A stretch of 20,285 bases of DNA from Prevotellaceae bacterium (GCA_031285695.1 JAITVR010000001.1:1-20285); one strand, 5' to 3'. Positions 1 to 7,168 are shown, counted from the stretch's first letter. Notes: generated from the sequence alone by a model not told the origin. Numbers and translations are program-made.

Positions 1-95
1 CAATGAATGAAAGCAATAAAAAAGAAAATTTATTCGTATTTCCTAAATTGGGTCTATTTTTATTTACAGAATAATACAAAAAATTGAATTCATTT

Positions 96-210
96 TTCAT
101 TGCCGTCGGTTTTACTTACAAAACAAACTATGAAGAAGCAAACCAGCCTCCTTCATTGCCGTCGGTTTTAACCGACGGATAAAGGCACAAAGCAAACCGG
201 GCTTTAGCCC
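96..210. repeat. Small palindromic intergenic repeats before the TonB-domain gene
   Basis: A 19-bp direct repeat, TTCATTGCCGTCGGTTTTA, occurs at 96-114 and 152-170. The second copy runs into a near-perfect palindrome at 159-178 (CCGTCGGTT, TT, AACCGACGG), and the first copy has only the left arm. A second small hairpin, GGGCT-TT-AGCCC, lies at 199-210, about 18 bases before the ATG. These look like REP-type mobile palindromes. The last one would fold in the 5' leader of the mRNA. The rest of 1-228 is AT-rich, and I see no gene or clear TAnnTTTG box in it. Confidence 0.6.
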
Positions 211-228
211 AAAATATTTTTCAGCCCC

Positions 229-1134
229 ATGAAACACCTGCTACTCCTACTCATCTGCCTGCCCTGCCTTACCTTTGGCAGCACGCGCATTTATCTTAAC
301 AAAAACAAAAAGCCCTGCAAGGAGCGCAGGGCACACTTCTACCGCGATGTGGAAAAGCTACCCAACGGCAAGCTTCGCGTTACAACCTACAAGGTGGATA
401 GCAGCCTAAAAATATCGGCGGGGGTATATACCGCCATTGAGCCCCACGAAATTATTGACACGCTATGGGAGTATGACGAAGAAGGCTGGTTGAAGAGCAA
501 AGAAATATACAAGGGATACGATTATAAAAACAGCAGAAATAAACGCTCCGAGGTAGAATTGTACTACCCCGGCGGACAGGTAAAATCCTTACTAAAACAT
601 GGGGAGCGTAGTACGCAAACTACGCGCTGGCACCCCAACGGCGCGCTGCGCTACAAGCACCTGCAGGTGGAGCGTAGCTTAGAGGGTGAAGTAGTATCGT
701 ACCACCCAAACGGGCAGCTGAAGAGTAAGGAAATATACGTAAGGGGCAGGCTGGCAGAAAAAGGAGAACGATACGACAGCCTCGGAAACGCCGTTGAGTT
801 TTACCCGCTCGTACAGTACGCCTGCTTTGACGGTGTCAGCTGCAAGAACATAGATGAAGGCGCTAACAGTTTCCGATACTACGTAGCCTCGCGCCTACAC
901 TACCCCAAAGATGCCGCCAAAGAAAAAGCGGAGGGCAGAGCCATTGTTCAGTTTTCCGTAGGAGAAGAAGGAAAGGTTGAAAACGTGAAGCTGCTGCGCA
1001 GCGCAGGCCACCCATCGCTGGATTACGAGGCAATAGCAGCAGTAGGACTTTCGCCAACATGGAGGCCTATGAGCGTAGATGACGAGGCGCTTCAAGTTTT
1101 ATACACCATACCCGTAATTTTTAAGCTGCGCTAA
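229..1134 (+). CDS. Secreted YwqK/MORN-like repeat protein with TonB C-terminal domain
   Basis: The 301-residue product starts with a leucine-rich signal peptide (residues 1-18, LTFGS then TR), so it should be exported to the periplasm or beyond. The middle (about 80-192) has antitoxin YwqK/MORN-like units of the type YHPNGQLKSKEIY (158-170), WHPNGALRYKH (134-144) and YYPGGQVKS (112-120). Residues about 213-301 match a TonB C-terminal domain: a YP followed by an AxxxxxEGRAIVQFSVxxxGKV pattern, then the rise to TWRP near 277-280. In classical TonB this domain contacts TonB-dependent receptors. Here the N-terminal membrane anchor and proline-rich linker are replaced by a cleavable signal and repeats, so energy transduction through ExbB/ExbD is unlikely. 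The family is common in Bacteroidota and its role is mostly unknown. It appears monocistronic, followed by a long repeat region. The family call is confident; the function is not known. Confidence 0.82.
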   Translation: MKHLLLLLICLPCLTFGSTRIYLNKNKKPCKERRAHFYRDVEKLPNGKLRVTTYKVDSSLKISAGVYTAIEPHEIIDTLWEYDEEGWLKSKEIYKGYDYKNSRNKRSEVELYYPGGQVKSLLKHGERSTQTTRWHPNGALRYKHLQVERSLEGEVVSYHPNGQLKSKEIYVRGRLAEKGERYDSLGNAVEFYPLVQYACFDGVSCKNIDEGANSFRYYVASRLHYPKDAAKEKAEGRAIVQFSVGEEGKVENVKLLRSAGHPSLDYEAIAAVGLSPTWRPMSVDDEALQVLYTIPVIFKLR

Positions 1135-1146
1135 CAGCGGCTGTGC

Positions 1147-1314
1147 GCCAAAAGGTTTTTTTGCCACTCCCGAGGGCTCAGGAATGCTGCCAAAAGCTTT
1201 TTTTGCCACTCCCGAGGGCTCGGGAATGCTGCCAAAAGCTTTTTTTACCACTCCCGAGGGCTTGGGAGGCTCGCCAAAAGCTTTTTTTGCCATTTGGAAG
1301 CCCTTGGGAGGTAG
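1147..1314. repeat. Four tandem 42-bp hairpin-bearing repeat units
   Basis: Four head-to-tail units lie at 1147-1188, 1189-1230, 1231-1272 and 1273-1314. Each begins GCCAAAAG and continues with a run of seven T. Units 1-3 then carry a TCCCGAG-GG-CTCGGGA hairpin. It is perfect in unit 2 (1210-1225), has one mismatch in unit 1 and has a G-T wobble in unit 3. Unit 4 has diverged and lost the hairpin. Because 42 is a multiple of three, the array gives long artefactual reading frames on both strands. No Shine-Dalgarno-like site, homology or coding signal supports them. The array fills most of the 332-bp gap between two genes. The rest of the gap, 1315-1404, shows nothing else I can name. Confidence 0.85.
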
Positions 1315-1404
1315 AAAAACGACCGTTGACGGCACGCGCTACGCAATTTTTGCCCTGCCAAAATATTTTTTTTTCGTAGGACAACACACTTTGCCCTTTT
1401 TTTG

Positions 1405-1412
1405 TACCTTTG
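1405..1412 (+). promoter_or_regulatory. Bacteroidota -7 promoter box (TACCTTTG)
   Basis: TACCTTTG fits the Bacteroidota sigma-ABfr -7 consensus TAnnTTTG and lies 54 bases before the ATG at 1467. A TTTG at 1390-1393 is too close to serve as the -33 element, so only the -7 half is clear. It would drive the aldolase-family gene and the overlapping lipoate ligase gene. Confidence 0.5.
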
Positions 1413-1466
1413 CGCCGTTTTTATTCTGTTTTTCTATTTTCCTTTTGTTCTATTTTTCTAAAAAAA

Positions 1467-2771
1467 ATGAAGCAGTTAGACACAACTCTCATGCACCCCG
1501 CCGACCAGCTGGTGGTTATCATTAGCCGCATTTACCGTAGCGGCATGACTACTACAAGCGGCGGCAACCTGTCCATTATGGACGAAGCCGGCGATATGTG
1601 GATTACCCCCAGCGCCGTGGACAAGGGCAACCTTACCGCACAGGACATCGTGTGCGTAAAGGCCGACGGAACCATTGTGGGCAAGCACAAGCCCTCGTCG
1701 GAGTACCCCTTCCACAAGGCCATTTACAACATGCGCCCGCAGATGAAGGCCGTGATTCACGCCCATCCGCCCGCATAGGTGTCGTTCAGCATTGCGCACC
1801 AAATTCCCAACACCAACATCATTCCGCAGGCGCACAAGGTGTGCGGCAAGGTGGGCTTTGCGCCCTACGACCTGCCGGGCAGCGAGCAGCTGGGCGAAAA
1901 GATAGCCGCCGAGTTCAAGGCGCACCCCGAGTACAAGGCCGTTATTATGGAAAACCACGGCGTGGTGCTGTGCGGCGAGGATATGCTCGACGCCTACATG
2001 CGCTTTGAAACGCTGGAGCTGTGCGCCCGCACCATTCTCAACGCAAGCGTGCTGGGCGAGCCCAACTACCTAACAGACGAAGAAATTAAGCACTACGACC
2101 AGGCCGTAAAGGTTACCCACCCGCAGTTTATGGGTGCCAGCTACCCCTCGGACGAGCGCGCCATTCGTGCCGAAATATGTAAAATAGTGCGCCGCTCGTG
2201 CGACCAAGGTCTTATGATTAGCAGCTACGGCACCGTGTCCGTTCGCTGGCGCAACAACGATTTTTTGATTACCCCCGTGGGCGAACCGCGCTTCGACATC
2301 GAGCCGCAGCACATTGTTCAGGTAAAAAACGGCATGGTAGAAGCAGGCAAAAACCCGAGCCGCAGCATTGCGCTGCACCAGGCCATTTACCAAAGCAACC
2401 CCAAAATCAACTCCATCATCTTAACGCAGTCGCCCAACCTTATGGGCTTTTGCACCTCGGGCGTTAAGTTCGATGTACGCACCATTCCCGAAAGCTGGAT
2501 ATTCCTGCAAGACGTGCCGCACGTGCCCTTCAGCCTACAGTACGAAAACCCGCAGGCCATTTCGGACATCGTGGGCAAGGTACCCGCCGTGCTAATGAGC
2601 AATGGCTCGGTGCTGGTTACCGGCGATAAGCTGCTGCAAACCTTCGATAAGCTGGAGGTGGCGGAGTTCAGCGCCAAGTCGCTCATTATGGCGGCGCCCA
2701 TTGGCAAGCTGCACCCCATCAACGATGCGCAGGTAGAGGAATTGCGCGTAGCGTTCAAGGTGGGAATGTAG
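1467..2771 (+). pseudogene. Double-domain class II aldolase/adducin-family gene with in-frame TAG
   Basis: This is one reading frame of 434 codons interrupted by TAG at 1776-1778 (codon 104). The N-terminal domain has the hallmarks of fuculose-phosphate-type aldolases: SGGNLS (31-36, phosphate loop), a candidate catalytic Glu79 in PSSEYPFH, metal ligands His98 and His100 in HAHPP, and His164 in ENHGVV. The stop falls directly after HAHPPA, where family members usually have Leu-Val, so a TTG-to-TAG change is the simplest explanation. The second domain (about 220-434) keeps the fold pattern but has lost the HxH and NHG metal motifs. ATG 1467 was chosen because it follows an A-rich leader and lies downstream of a promoter box. 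An in-frame ATG at 1410 overlaps that box. As sequenced, translation would stop at 103 residues. A GTG follows at 1779, but a product from it would lack half the active site. A sequencing error is possible. The substrate is unknown. Confidence 0.8.
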
Positions 2772-3391
2772 TGCAAGTTATCATCAATCCATACAACTCT
2801 CCTACGCGCAACTGTGCACTGGAGGAGCAGCTACTAACAGAACGTCAAGACGACGTTCTGTTGTTGTATATAAACGTGCCCTCGGTAATTGTAGGAAAAT
2901 ACCAAACCATCGAAGCCGAGGTTGATGTTGATTTTTGCAGAGAAAACGGCATTGAGGTCGTTCGCCGCATTTCGGGTGGCGGCGCGGTCTATCACGATGA
3001 GGGAAATATAAACTACGCTTTTATTGTTTCCAAAAACAGCGCACCTGCACTTGACCGCGATTTCACCGCGCCCATTGTTGCCGCGTTGCAACACTTGGGT
3101 GTAAATGCAAGCACCGGCAAGCGTAAGGAAATTCGCTGTGGCGAGTACAAAATTTCGGGCACCGCGGCGCACGTTTCGCGCGGCCGACAGCTGTTTCACG
3201 GCACGCTTTTGTACCGCACCAATTTGCAAAGGCTGCAAAAAGCCCTACAGGGAAACGCCTCGCTTCGCGGCAAGGGCATTGCCTCCGTCCCCGACAGGGT
3301 AAAAAACATTGCCGACATTTTGCAAAGCAACGAACCTACCGAGGCATTTTTACAAAAGTTGAAGGAGTTTTTGGAGAGGTATTACCATTAG
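2771..3391 (+). CDS. lplA: Lipoate-protein ligase A family protein
   Basis: The 206-residue protein belongs to the biotin/lipoate ligase (BPL/LplA/LipB) fold. Such enzymes activate lipoate with ATP and attach it to the lysine of E2 or GcvH lipoyl domains. The lipoate-binding loop RRISGGGAVYHDEGN is at 65-79 and the conserved lysine motif GEYKISGTA puts Lys127 in the usual catalytic position. It is shorter than E. coli LplA (about 338 residues) and ends without the C-terminal accessory domain, as in many Bacteroidota and Gram-positive homologues. The start is GTG at 2771, whose first base is the last base of the upstream TAG (2769-2771), so translation is probably coupled to the aldolase gene. 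That start fits the usual N-terminus of the family. LipB-like octanoyltransferase activity cannot be excluded from sequence alone. Confidence 0.85.
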   Translation: MQVIINPYNSPTRNCALEEQLLTERQDDVLLLYINVPSVIVGKYQTIEAEVDVDFCRENGIEVVRRISGGGAVYHDEGNINYAFIVSKNSAPALDRDFTAPIVAALQHLGVNASTGKRKEIRCGEYKISGTAAHVSRGRQLFHGTLLYRTNLQRLQKALQGNASLRGKGIASVPDRVKNIADILQSNEPTEAFLQKLKEFLERYYH

Positions 3392-3400
3392 CCACACCCA

Positions 3401-3431
3401 TTGTCATTGCGGGTCAAGCCCGCAATGACAA
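3401..3431. repeat. 13-bp perfect inverted repeat, REP-like
   Basis: TTGTCATTGCGGG (3401-3413) and CCCGCAATGACAA (3419-3431) pair perfectly around the loop TCAAG, ten bases after the lplA stop. The GTCATTGCG core is shared with the larger palindrome at 16819-16907, so it is probably a member of the same dispersed family. It lacks a T-tract, so it is unlikely to be an intrinsic terminator by itself. Confidence 0.7.
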
Positions 3432-3463
3432 CAAGCGAACATCAGTGATAAATGAACTAAACA

Positions 3464-3498
3464 AAAAAAAGGTTGCCCAAAATGAGCAACCTTTTTTT
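3464..3498. terminator. Bidirectional intrinsic terminator between lplA and the lipoprotein gene
   Basis: The arms AAAAAAAGGTTGC (3464-3476) and GCAACCTTTTTTT (3486-3498) pair perfectly around a 9-base loop. T-runs follow the stem on both strands. It lies between two convergent genes, 72 bases after lplA and 18 bases after the stop of the minus-strand lipoprotein gene, so it can serve both. Confidence 0.9.
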
Positions 3499-3516
3499 AT
3501 TCGTATAATTTCTCTC

Positions 3517-5238
3517 TTACAGCTTCGGCCAAAAAGCAACAAACTCTGCATCTTGCTTGGCGTTAGCCTTAAGGTCGCCGGCCTTGTCCAAGTTTTCGGT
3601 AACTTCGGCTTCGGCATTCTTGCGAGCACCAATCACAGCCTTGAGGTAGTATGCCTTGGGAGTATCAAGTTTTTCAAGTACCGCCTTAGCATCGTCTGCA
3701 CGCTCGCTAAGCAGCAGCGCCAACGCTTCGTTGAAAGAACCTGAACCGCTGAGCAATGTAACGGCTTGGCTGTATTCGCCCTTACCAAGGGCAATGTAGG
3801 CCATACCCGCCTTGCTTTCGTCAAGACCTGCGGCAGCCAGCTGCTTTTCGGCCTCATCGTTTTTGCCCTGCTTTAGCAGCACGTAGCCCAAGTTGTTCTT
3901 AATTTTAGCATCTTCCTTAATGGCAAGAGCAGCATCTAAGGCCGTCTTGGCTTCGTCCAGCTTATCCTGGCTGAGGTAGAGCGCGCCGAGGTTGTTGAAA
4001 CCGCGCACATCGTTGAACTTTTCGGTTACCTTCTTATATAGCGTTTCCTGCATTGCGGCATCTTCGGTGTAAAGCTTCACAGCAGCGTACATCAACTGCT
4101 CAACATCAAGCGTGTCTAAGTTATTTGCCGAAACAAATGCCTTAATTTGCTCATCGTTGAGGTTGGCAACTTCAACTGTGGCCGACAATTTTGAGCGGCG
4201 CAGCTGAGGCAAAACTTTATAGGCAATAACGGTGTAAACGGCCGAAATGTTTTTGATTTCGCGCTCGCGCACAGCGGGGTCGCTGTACATTGAAAGCACG
4301 CGTAGCACCAGCTCCTTATCTTGAATTTCTGAGTTAGCCATTAGCTGCTGAAAACCTTCCCAGTCTTCGGCGGTGTGCTTAATGTTTACCAAGTTCTTGT
4401 CCATTTTCACCTTGGATTGCTTGAAGAATTTTGCCAGCGCAGCATCGGTTGAGTTGCCGCGGTTGTTCGACAATTTTTCGTTCAAATCCATTTCGCCATC
4501 GGGCGAAGCGTATGAAGAAATTTCCAAGCCCTTAAGGGTTTTGGTGCTGGGCGTTGTATCTACCACAACTTTTTTACCGCGAGCGGGTTTTGCAGGCTCC
4601 TTAGGAAGCGCATCGGCAATAAATTGCTGCAGCAGCTTCACATCGGCCTTGCTTAACTCGGCGGGGCGCACGCTTGAGTTGTTGATGGGGAACAGCACCT
4701 GTGCCTCCTTGGTTTCGGTGGTTGACTTTTGGTAACTGTCGTCAAAGTAAACGGGCTTAACCTCCACTTCGGCCAGCTTGTAGGTGGCAATTACGCCATC
4801 GGCAACCTTAATGTCGGCGGGGAATTGCAGCCTGTTTCCTTTTTTGTCTATTAGCGTAGCGCGAATTTCGAGGGTAGCTACCTTCATAGCATCGGTGTAG
4901 CTAAAGGTAACTTCCTGCGTGTAGCTGCCGCCTGCTGCTGCAATTACGGTGTTGTTGTCCTTCACTTTTTCGCCCTGTAGCATCTTTACTTCACCCAAAG
5001 CTTCGCCGCCTGCGTACTTCACTACGGGCAGCATTTCGAGCACTGCGCTGGGGTGGAAATACTTTTCGGGGAAGCTAACGTTGATGCTGGCCTTTATTAC
5101 GCCGGCCTTGGCTTCGAGCACTGTGGGTGTACAGGTTGCCTTAATTTGGTCGGCAGCGTCCTTCATTTTTTCGGGGCTTCCGCACGAGGCAACAATTACG
5201 CCCAAAGCAACGGCTAAGCTGTAGATTTTTCTTTTCAT
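3517..5238 (-). CDS. Outer-membrane lipoprotein with OmpA-like domain and TPR repeats
   Basis: Starting at ATG 5238, the product has 573 residues. A TTG at 5247 is in frame, but the ATG directly precedes MKRKIYSL, the normal n-region of a signal peptide. The lipobox VASC gives a lipidated Cys19, so the protein is a lipoprotein. Residues about 25-165 look like beta-rich domain(s) I cannot name. Residues about 175-275 resemble an OmpA peptidoglycan-binding domain (LFPINNSSVRP, then SYASPDG at 242-248 and NEKLSNNRG), with a lysine/proline-rich insert between. Residues about 410-560 form tetratricopeptide repeats (FNNLGALYLSQDKLDEAKTA, NNLGYVLLKQGKNDEAEKQL). The likely role is an envelope scaffold tethered to peptidoglycan. 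TPR/OmpA lipoproteins include the T9SS factor PorE, but the domain order here is reversed and no beta-propeller is seen, so I do not assign that name. Confidence 0.83.
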   Translation of the reverse strand: MKRKIYSLAVALGVIVASCGSPEKMKDAADQIKATCTPTVLEAKAGVIKASINVSFPEKYFHPSAVLEMLPVVKYAGGEALGEVKMLQGEKVKDNNTVIAAAGGSYTQEVTFSYTDAMKVATLEIRATLIDKKGNRLQFPADIKVADGVIATYKLAEVEVKPVYFDDSYQKSTTETKEAQVLFPINNSSVRPAELSKADVKLLQQFIADALPKEPAKPARGKKVVVDTTPSTKTLKGLEISSYASPDGEMDLNEKLSNNRGNSTDAALAKFFKQSKVKMDKNLVNIKHTAEDWEGFQQLMANSEIQDKELVLRVLSMYSDPAVREREIKNISAVYTVIAYKVLPQLRRSKLSATVEVANLNDEQIKAFVSANNLDTLDVEQLMYAAVKLYTEDAAMQETLYKKVTEKFNDVRGFNNLGALYLSQDKLDEAKTALDAALAIKEDAKIKNNLGYVLLKQGKNDEAEKQLAAAGLDESKAGMAYIALGKGEYSQAVTLLSGSGSFNEALALLLSERADDAKAVLEKLDTPKAYYLKAVIGARKNAEAEVTENLDKAGDLKANAKQDAEFVAFWPKL

Positions 5239-5306
5239 TTTTTGCAATTTTTTTATGTATAAACAGTTATTTGGTTTCCTTATAGCAAGTACATAAGTAC
5301 AAGGGG

Positions 5307-5314
5307 CAAAGATA
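5307..5314 (-). promoter_or_regulatory. -7 promoter box (TATCTTTG) for the lipoprotein gene
   Basis: Read on the minus strand, TATCTTTG matches TAnnTTTG and lies about 70 bases upstream of the ATG at 5238. A T-rich stretch about 20 bases further upstream (5331-5340, minus strand CTTTTTTTAC) may act as the weak -33 element. It forms half of a divergent promoter region with pdxA. Confidence 0.55.
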
Positions 5315-5422
5315 AAAAAAACATCTCTAAGTAAAAAAAGTTTTTGCTAAAAAAAATGCGTTAAGTTCTACTAAAGCATTTTAGTTAAACTTAATTAGGC
5401 TCAATGAGTGGCAAATATTTGG

Positions 5423-5430
5423 TACTTTTG
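5423..5430 (+). promoter_or_regulatory. -7 promoter box (TACTTTTG) for pdxA-ruvA-sprA
   Basis: TACTTTTG fits TAnnTTTG and predicts transcription from about 5436. That leaves a leader of about 29 bases before the ATG at 5465 and none before an alternative ATG at 5438. This is one reason to prefer the downstream pdxA start. No clear -33 TTTG is seen at the right distance. Confidence 0.5.
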
Positions 5431-5464
5431 TTATTTTATGGCGTGCTGCGCCCAAACTAAAGCT

Positions 5465-6538
5465 ATGGCAGATAACAAAATTAAGGTCGGAATAACGCAA
5501 GGCGATATAAACGGCATTGGCTACGAGGTAATTATTAAAACGCTCATGGAGCCGCACATTGCCGAACTTTGCACGCCCGTTGTGTACGGTTCGCCCAAGG
5601 TAGCCGCCTTTTACCGCAAGGTGGTCAACGCCGAAAACTTCAACTTTAACATTATTCGCACCGCCGAGGAGGCCAACCCCAAGCGCGCCAACATTATCAA
5701 TGTAATGGACGACGAGGTAAAAGTCGATATAGGAAAATCGACCGATGTGGCGGGAAAAGGTGCGCTGGCGGCGCTCAAGGCGGCTGTGCAGGATTTGAAG
5801 GACGGAAAAATTCAAGCCTTGGTTACCGCGCCCTTTAATAAGGAAAATGTGCAATCGAGCGAGTACCATTTTCCGGGGCACACCGAATTTTTGGCCGAAA
5901 CCTTTGGCGCAAAAGAAGCCATAATGCTGCTGGTGAGCGACAGGCTGCGCGTGGGCGTGGCCACCGGACATATTCCGCTAAGCAAGGTAGCGCAAACACT
6001 GAGCAAAGATTTGATTTTGCGCAAGCTAAAGCAGCTGAACAATACGCTGAAGGAAGATTTTCAAATTCGCCGTCCGCGCATTGCAGTGCTTGGGCTCAAC
6101 CCGCACTCCGGCGATGGCGGTTTGCTGGGCGAGGAGGAAAAAAACATCATCATTCCCGCGGTTGAAGAAGCCATTAAAGGCGGCTTGCTGGCCTTTGGCC
6201 CCTACGCTGCCGACGGATTTTTTGGCTCAAACAATGTATTGAAATTTGACGCGGTGCTTGCCATGTACCACGACCAAGGATTGGCACCGTTTAAAACCAT
6301 GGCGTTTGAATCGGGCGTAAACTACACAGGCGGCTTGTCCATAATTCGCACCTCGCCTGCGCACGGCACAGCCTACGATATTGCGGGCAAAGACACGGCT
6401 TCGCCCGATTCGTTTCGCGCCGCGCTGTACATGGCCTGCGATGCGTACAAAAATAGAAAGGAGTACGCCGAGCTGACCAAAAATCCGCTGCCGCTTAGCA
6501 AAACGGACAATGAACAACGAACAACGCACAACGGATAG
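5465..6538 (+). CDS. pdxA: 4-hydroxythreonine-4-phosphate dehydrogenase PdxA
   Basis: This NAD-dependent enzyme oxidises 4-phosphohydroxy-L-threonine in the DXP-dependent pathway to pyridoxal phosphate. From ATG 5465 the protein has 357 residues. The metal ligands are His169 (GHIPL), His214 (LNPHSGDGG) and His269 (AMYHDQG). Their spacing of 45 and 55 equals that of E. coli PdxA His166/211/266. Other family motifs are ITQGDINGIGYEV (10-22), FPGHTEF (136-142) and RTSPAHGTAYDIAG (295-308). Upstream in-frame starts at 5408 and 5438 would add a cysteine-rich tail not typical of the family and would overlap the promoter box. The last ten or so residues (DNEQRTTHNG) are encoded by a heptamer repeat array (6506-6540) that also supplies the TAG stop, so this tail is probably a repeat-derived extension. 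It is the first gene of a probable operon with ruvA and sprA. Confidence 0.95.
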   Translation: MADNKIKVGITQGDINGIGYEVIIKTLMEPHIAELCTPVVYGSPKVAAFYRKVVNAENFNFNIIRTAEEANPKRANIINVMDDEVKVDIGKSTDVAGKGALAALKAAVQDLKDGKIQALVTAPFNKENVQSSEYHFPGHTEFLAETFGAKEAIMLLVSDRLRVGVATGHIPLSKVAQTLSKDLILRKLKQLNNTLKEDFQIRRPRIAVLGLNPHSGDGGLLGEEEKNIIIPAVEEAIKGGLLAFGPYAADGFFGSNNVLKFDAVLAMYHDQGLAPFKTMAFESGVNYTGGLSIIRTSPAHGTAYDIAGKDTASPDSFRAALYMACDAYKNRKEYAELTKNPLPLSKTDNEQRTTHNG

Positions 6539-6577
6539 CGTGTTTTCATTGTGCATTATCCATTGTCAACTATCAAC
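6506..6577. repeat. Inverted heptamer repeat array at the pdxA 3' end
   Basis: Five 7-base units read in one orientation (GACAATG, AACAACG, AACAACG, CACAACG, GATAGCG; 6506-6540). Five more read as the approximate reverse complement (TTTTCAT, TGTGCAT, TATCCAT, TGTCAAC, TATCAAC; 6543-6577). The two halves can pair imperfectly. The first half encodes the PdxA C-terminus and stop. The second half fills the gap and ends six bases before the ruvA ATG. Confidence 0.7.
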
Positions 6578-6583
6578 TAATTT

Positions 6584-7168
6584 ATGTACGAATACATTAA
6601 AGGTCAGCTGGCGGAGCTTACGCCAACCTACGCCGTAGTGGAAGCTGCGGGCTTGGGCTACATGGTAAATATATCGCTGCAAACATATTCGCAACTATCT
6701 GAAAATCAAATAGTTACACTATTTTTACATCAGCAAATACGCGAAGATGCGCATGTGCTGTACGGTTTTTTTGACAAAAACGAGCGTGAGCTATTTAGGC
6801 TGCTCATTAGCGTATCGGGCGTGGGCGCAGCAACGGCGCGCATTATGCTATCGTCGCTGCGCAGCAACGAGCTCACGACCGCCATTGCCACGGGCGATGT
6901 GGCGGTGCTGAAAAGTATTAAGGGAATTGGGCTGAAAACGGCCGAGCGCATAGTGGTGGACTTGAAAGGAAAGGCGCTGAAGGCAGCAGGCAGCGAGGAA
7001 AATGTGGCGGTATCGACATTTGGCTCGGCCAGCAACGAGGCCATTGCGGCGCTGCTGGCGCTGGGTTTCCCCAAGGCAAATACCGAAAAAGCGGTGGAGG
7101 CCGCCTACAAGCAAAACAACCAGCAAAGCGTGGAGGAGCTTATTCGCAGCGCGCTACAACGGCTGTAA
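6584..7168 (+). CDS. ruvA: Holliday junction branch-migration protein RuvA
   Basis: RuvA binds four-way DNA junctions as a tetramer and loads the RuvB motor for branch migration in recombinational repair. The 194 residues cover the full family length. The N-terminal OB fold spans about 1-63 (MYEYIKGQLAEL). Tandem helix-hairpin-helix motifs contact the DNA backbone at 78-85 (SGVGAATA) and 112-123 (IKGIGLKTAERI). The C-terminal RuvB-binding three-helix domain is at about 147-194 (NEAIAALLALGF), after a short flexible linker. It starts 45 bases after pdxA, in the same direction and probably on the same transcript. The gene next on this strand is sprA; adjacency of ruvA and sprA is, to my knowledge, common in Bacteroidota. 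Confidence 0.96.
   Translation: MYEYIKGQLAELTPTYAVVEAAGLGYMVNISLQTYSQLSENQIVTLFLHQQIREDAHVLYGFFDKNERELFRLLISVSGVGAATARIMLSSLRSNELTTAIATGDVAVLKSIKGIGLKTAERIVVDLKGKALKAAGSEENVAVSTFGSASNEAIAALLALGFPKANTEKAVEAAYKQNNQQSVEELIRSALQRL

Noticed and set aside
1147..1314. CRISPR array
   Set aside because: The units are contiguous 42-mers with no unique spacers, and no cas genes are present.
1390..1393. TTTG as the -33 element for the box at 1405-1412
   Set aside because: The spacing of 11 bases is far below the roughly 19 expected for Bacteroidota promoters.
1099..1525. Several frames over the 42-bp array, some with a 14-residue repeat such as KKAFGSIPEPSG
   Set aside because: The array is open in several frames on both strands simply because 42 is divisible by three. 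There is no start context, homology or preserved frame, so it was annotated as a non-coding repeat.
1776..1778. TAG as a reassigned sense codon or pyrrolysine
   Set aside because: TAG properly ends lplA (3389-3391), pdxA (6536-6538) and the DUF3822 gene (15204-15206), and no other gene here has an internal TAG.
1779..2771. Independent gene starting at GTG 1779
   Set aside because: The frame is the direct continuation of the aldolase domain across TAG 1776-1778. A product would lack the phosphate loop, Glu79 and the HxH ligands. It was treated as the 3' part of one broken gene.
5408..5464. Upstream pdxA starts (5408 or 5438)
   Set aside because: They would add an atypical cysteine-rich extension and overlap or directly abut the TACTTTTG promoter box. 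ATG 5465 matches the family N-terminus.
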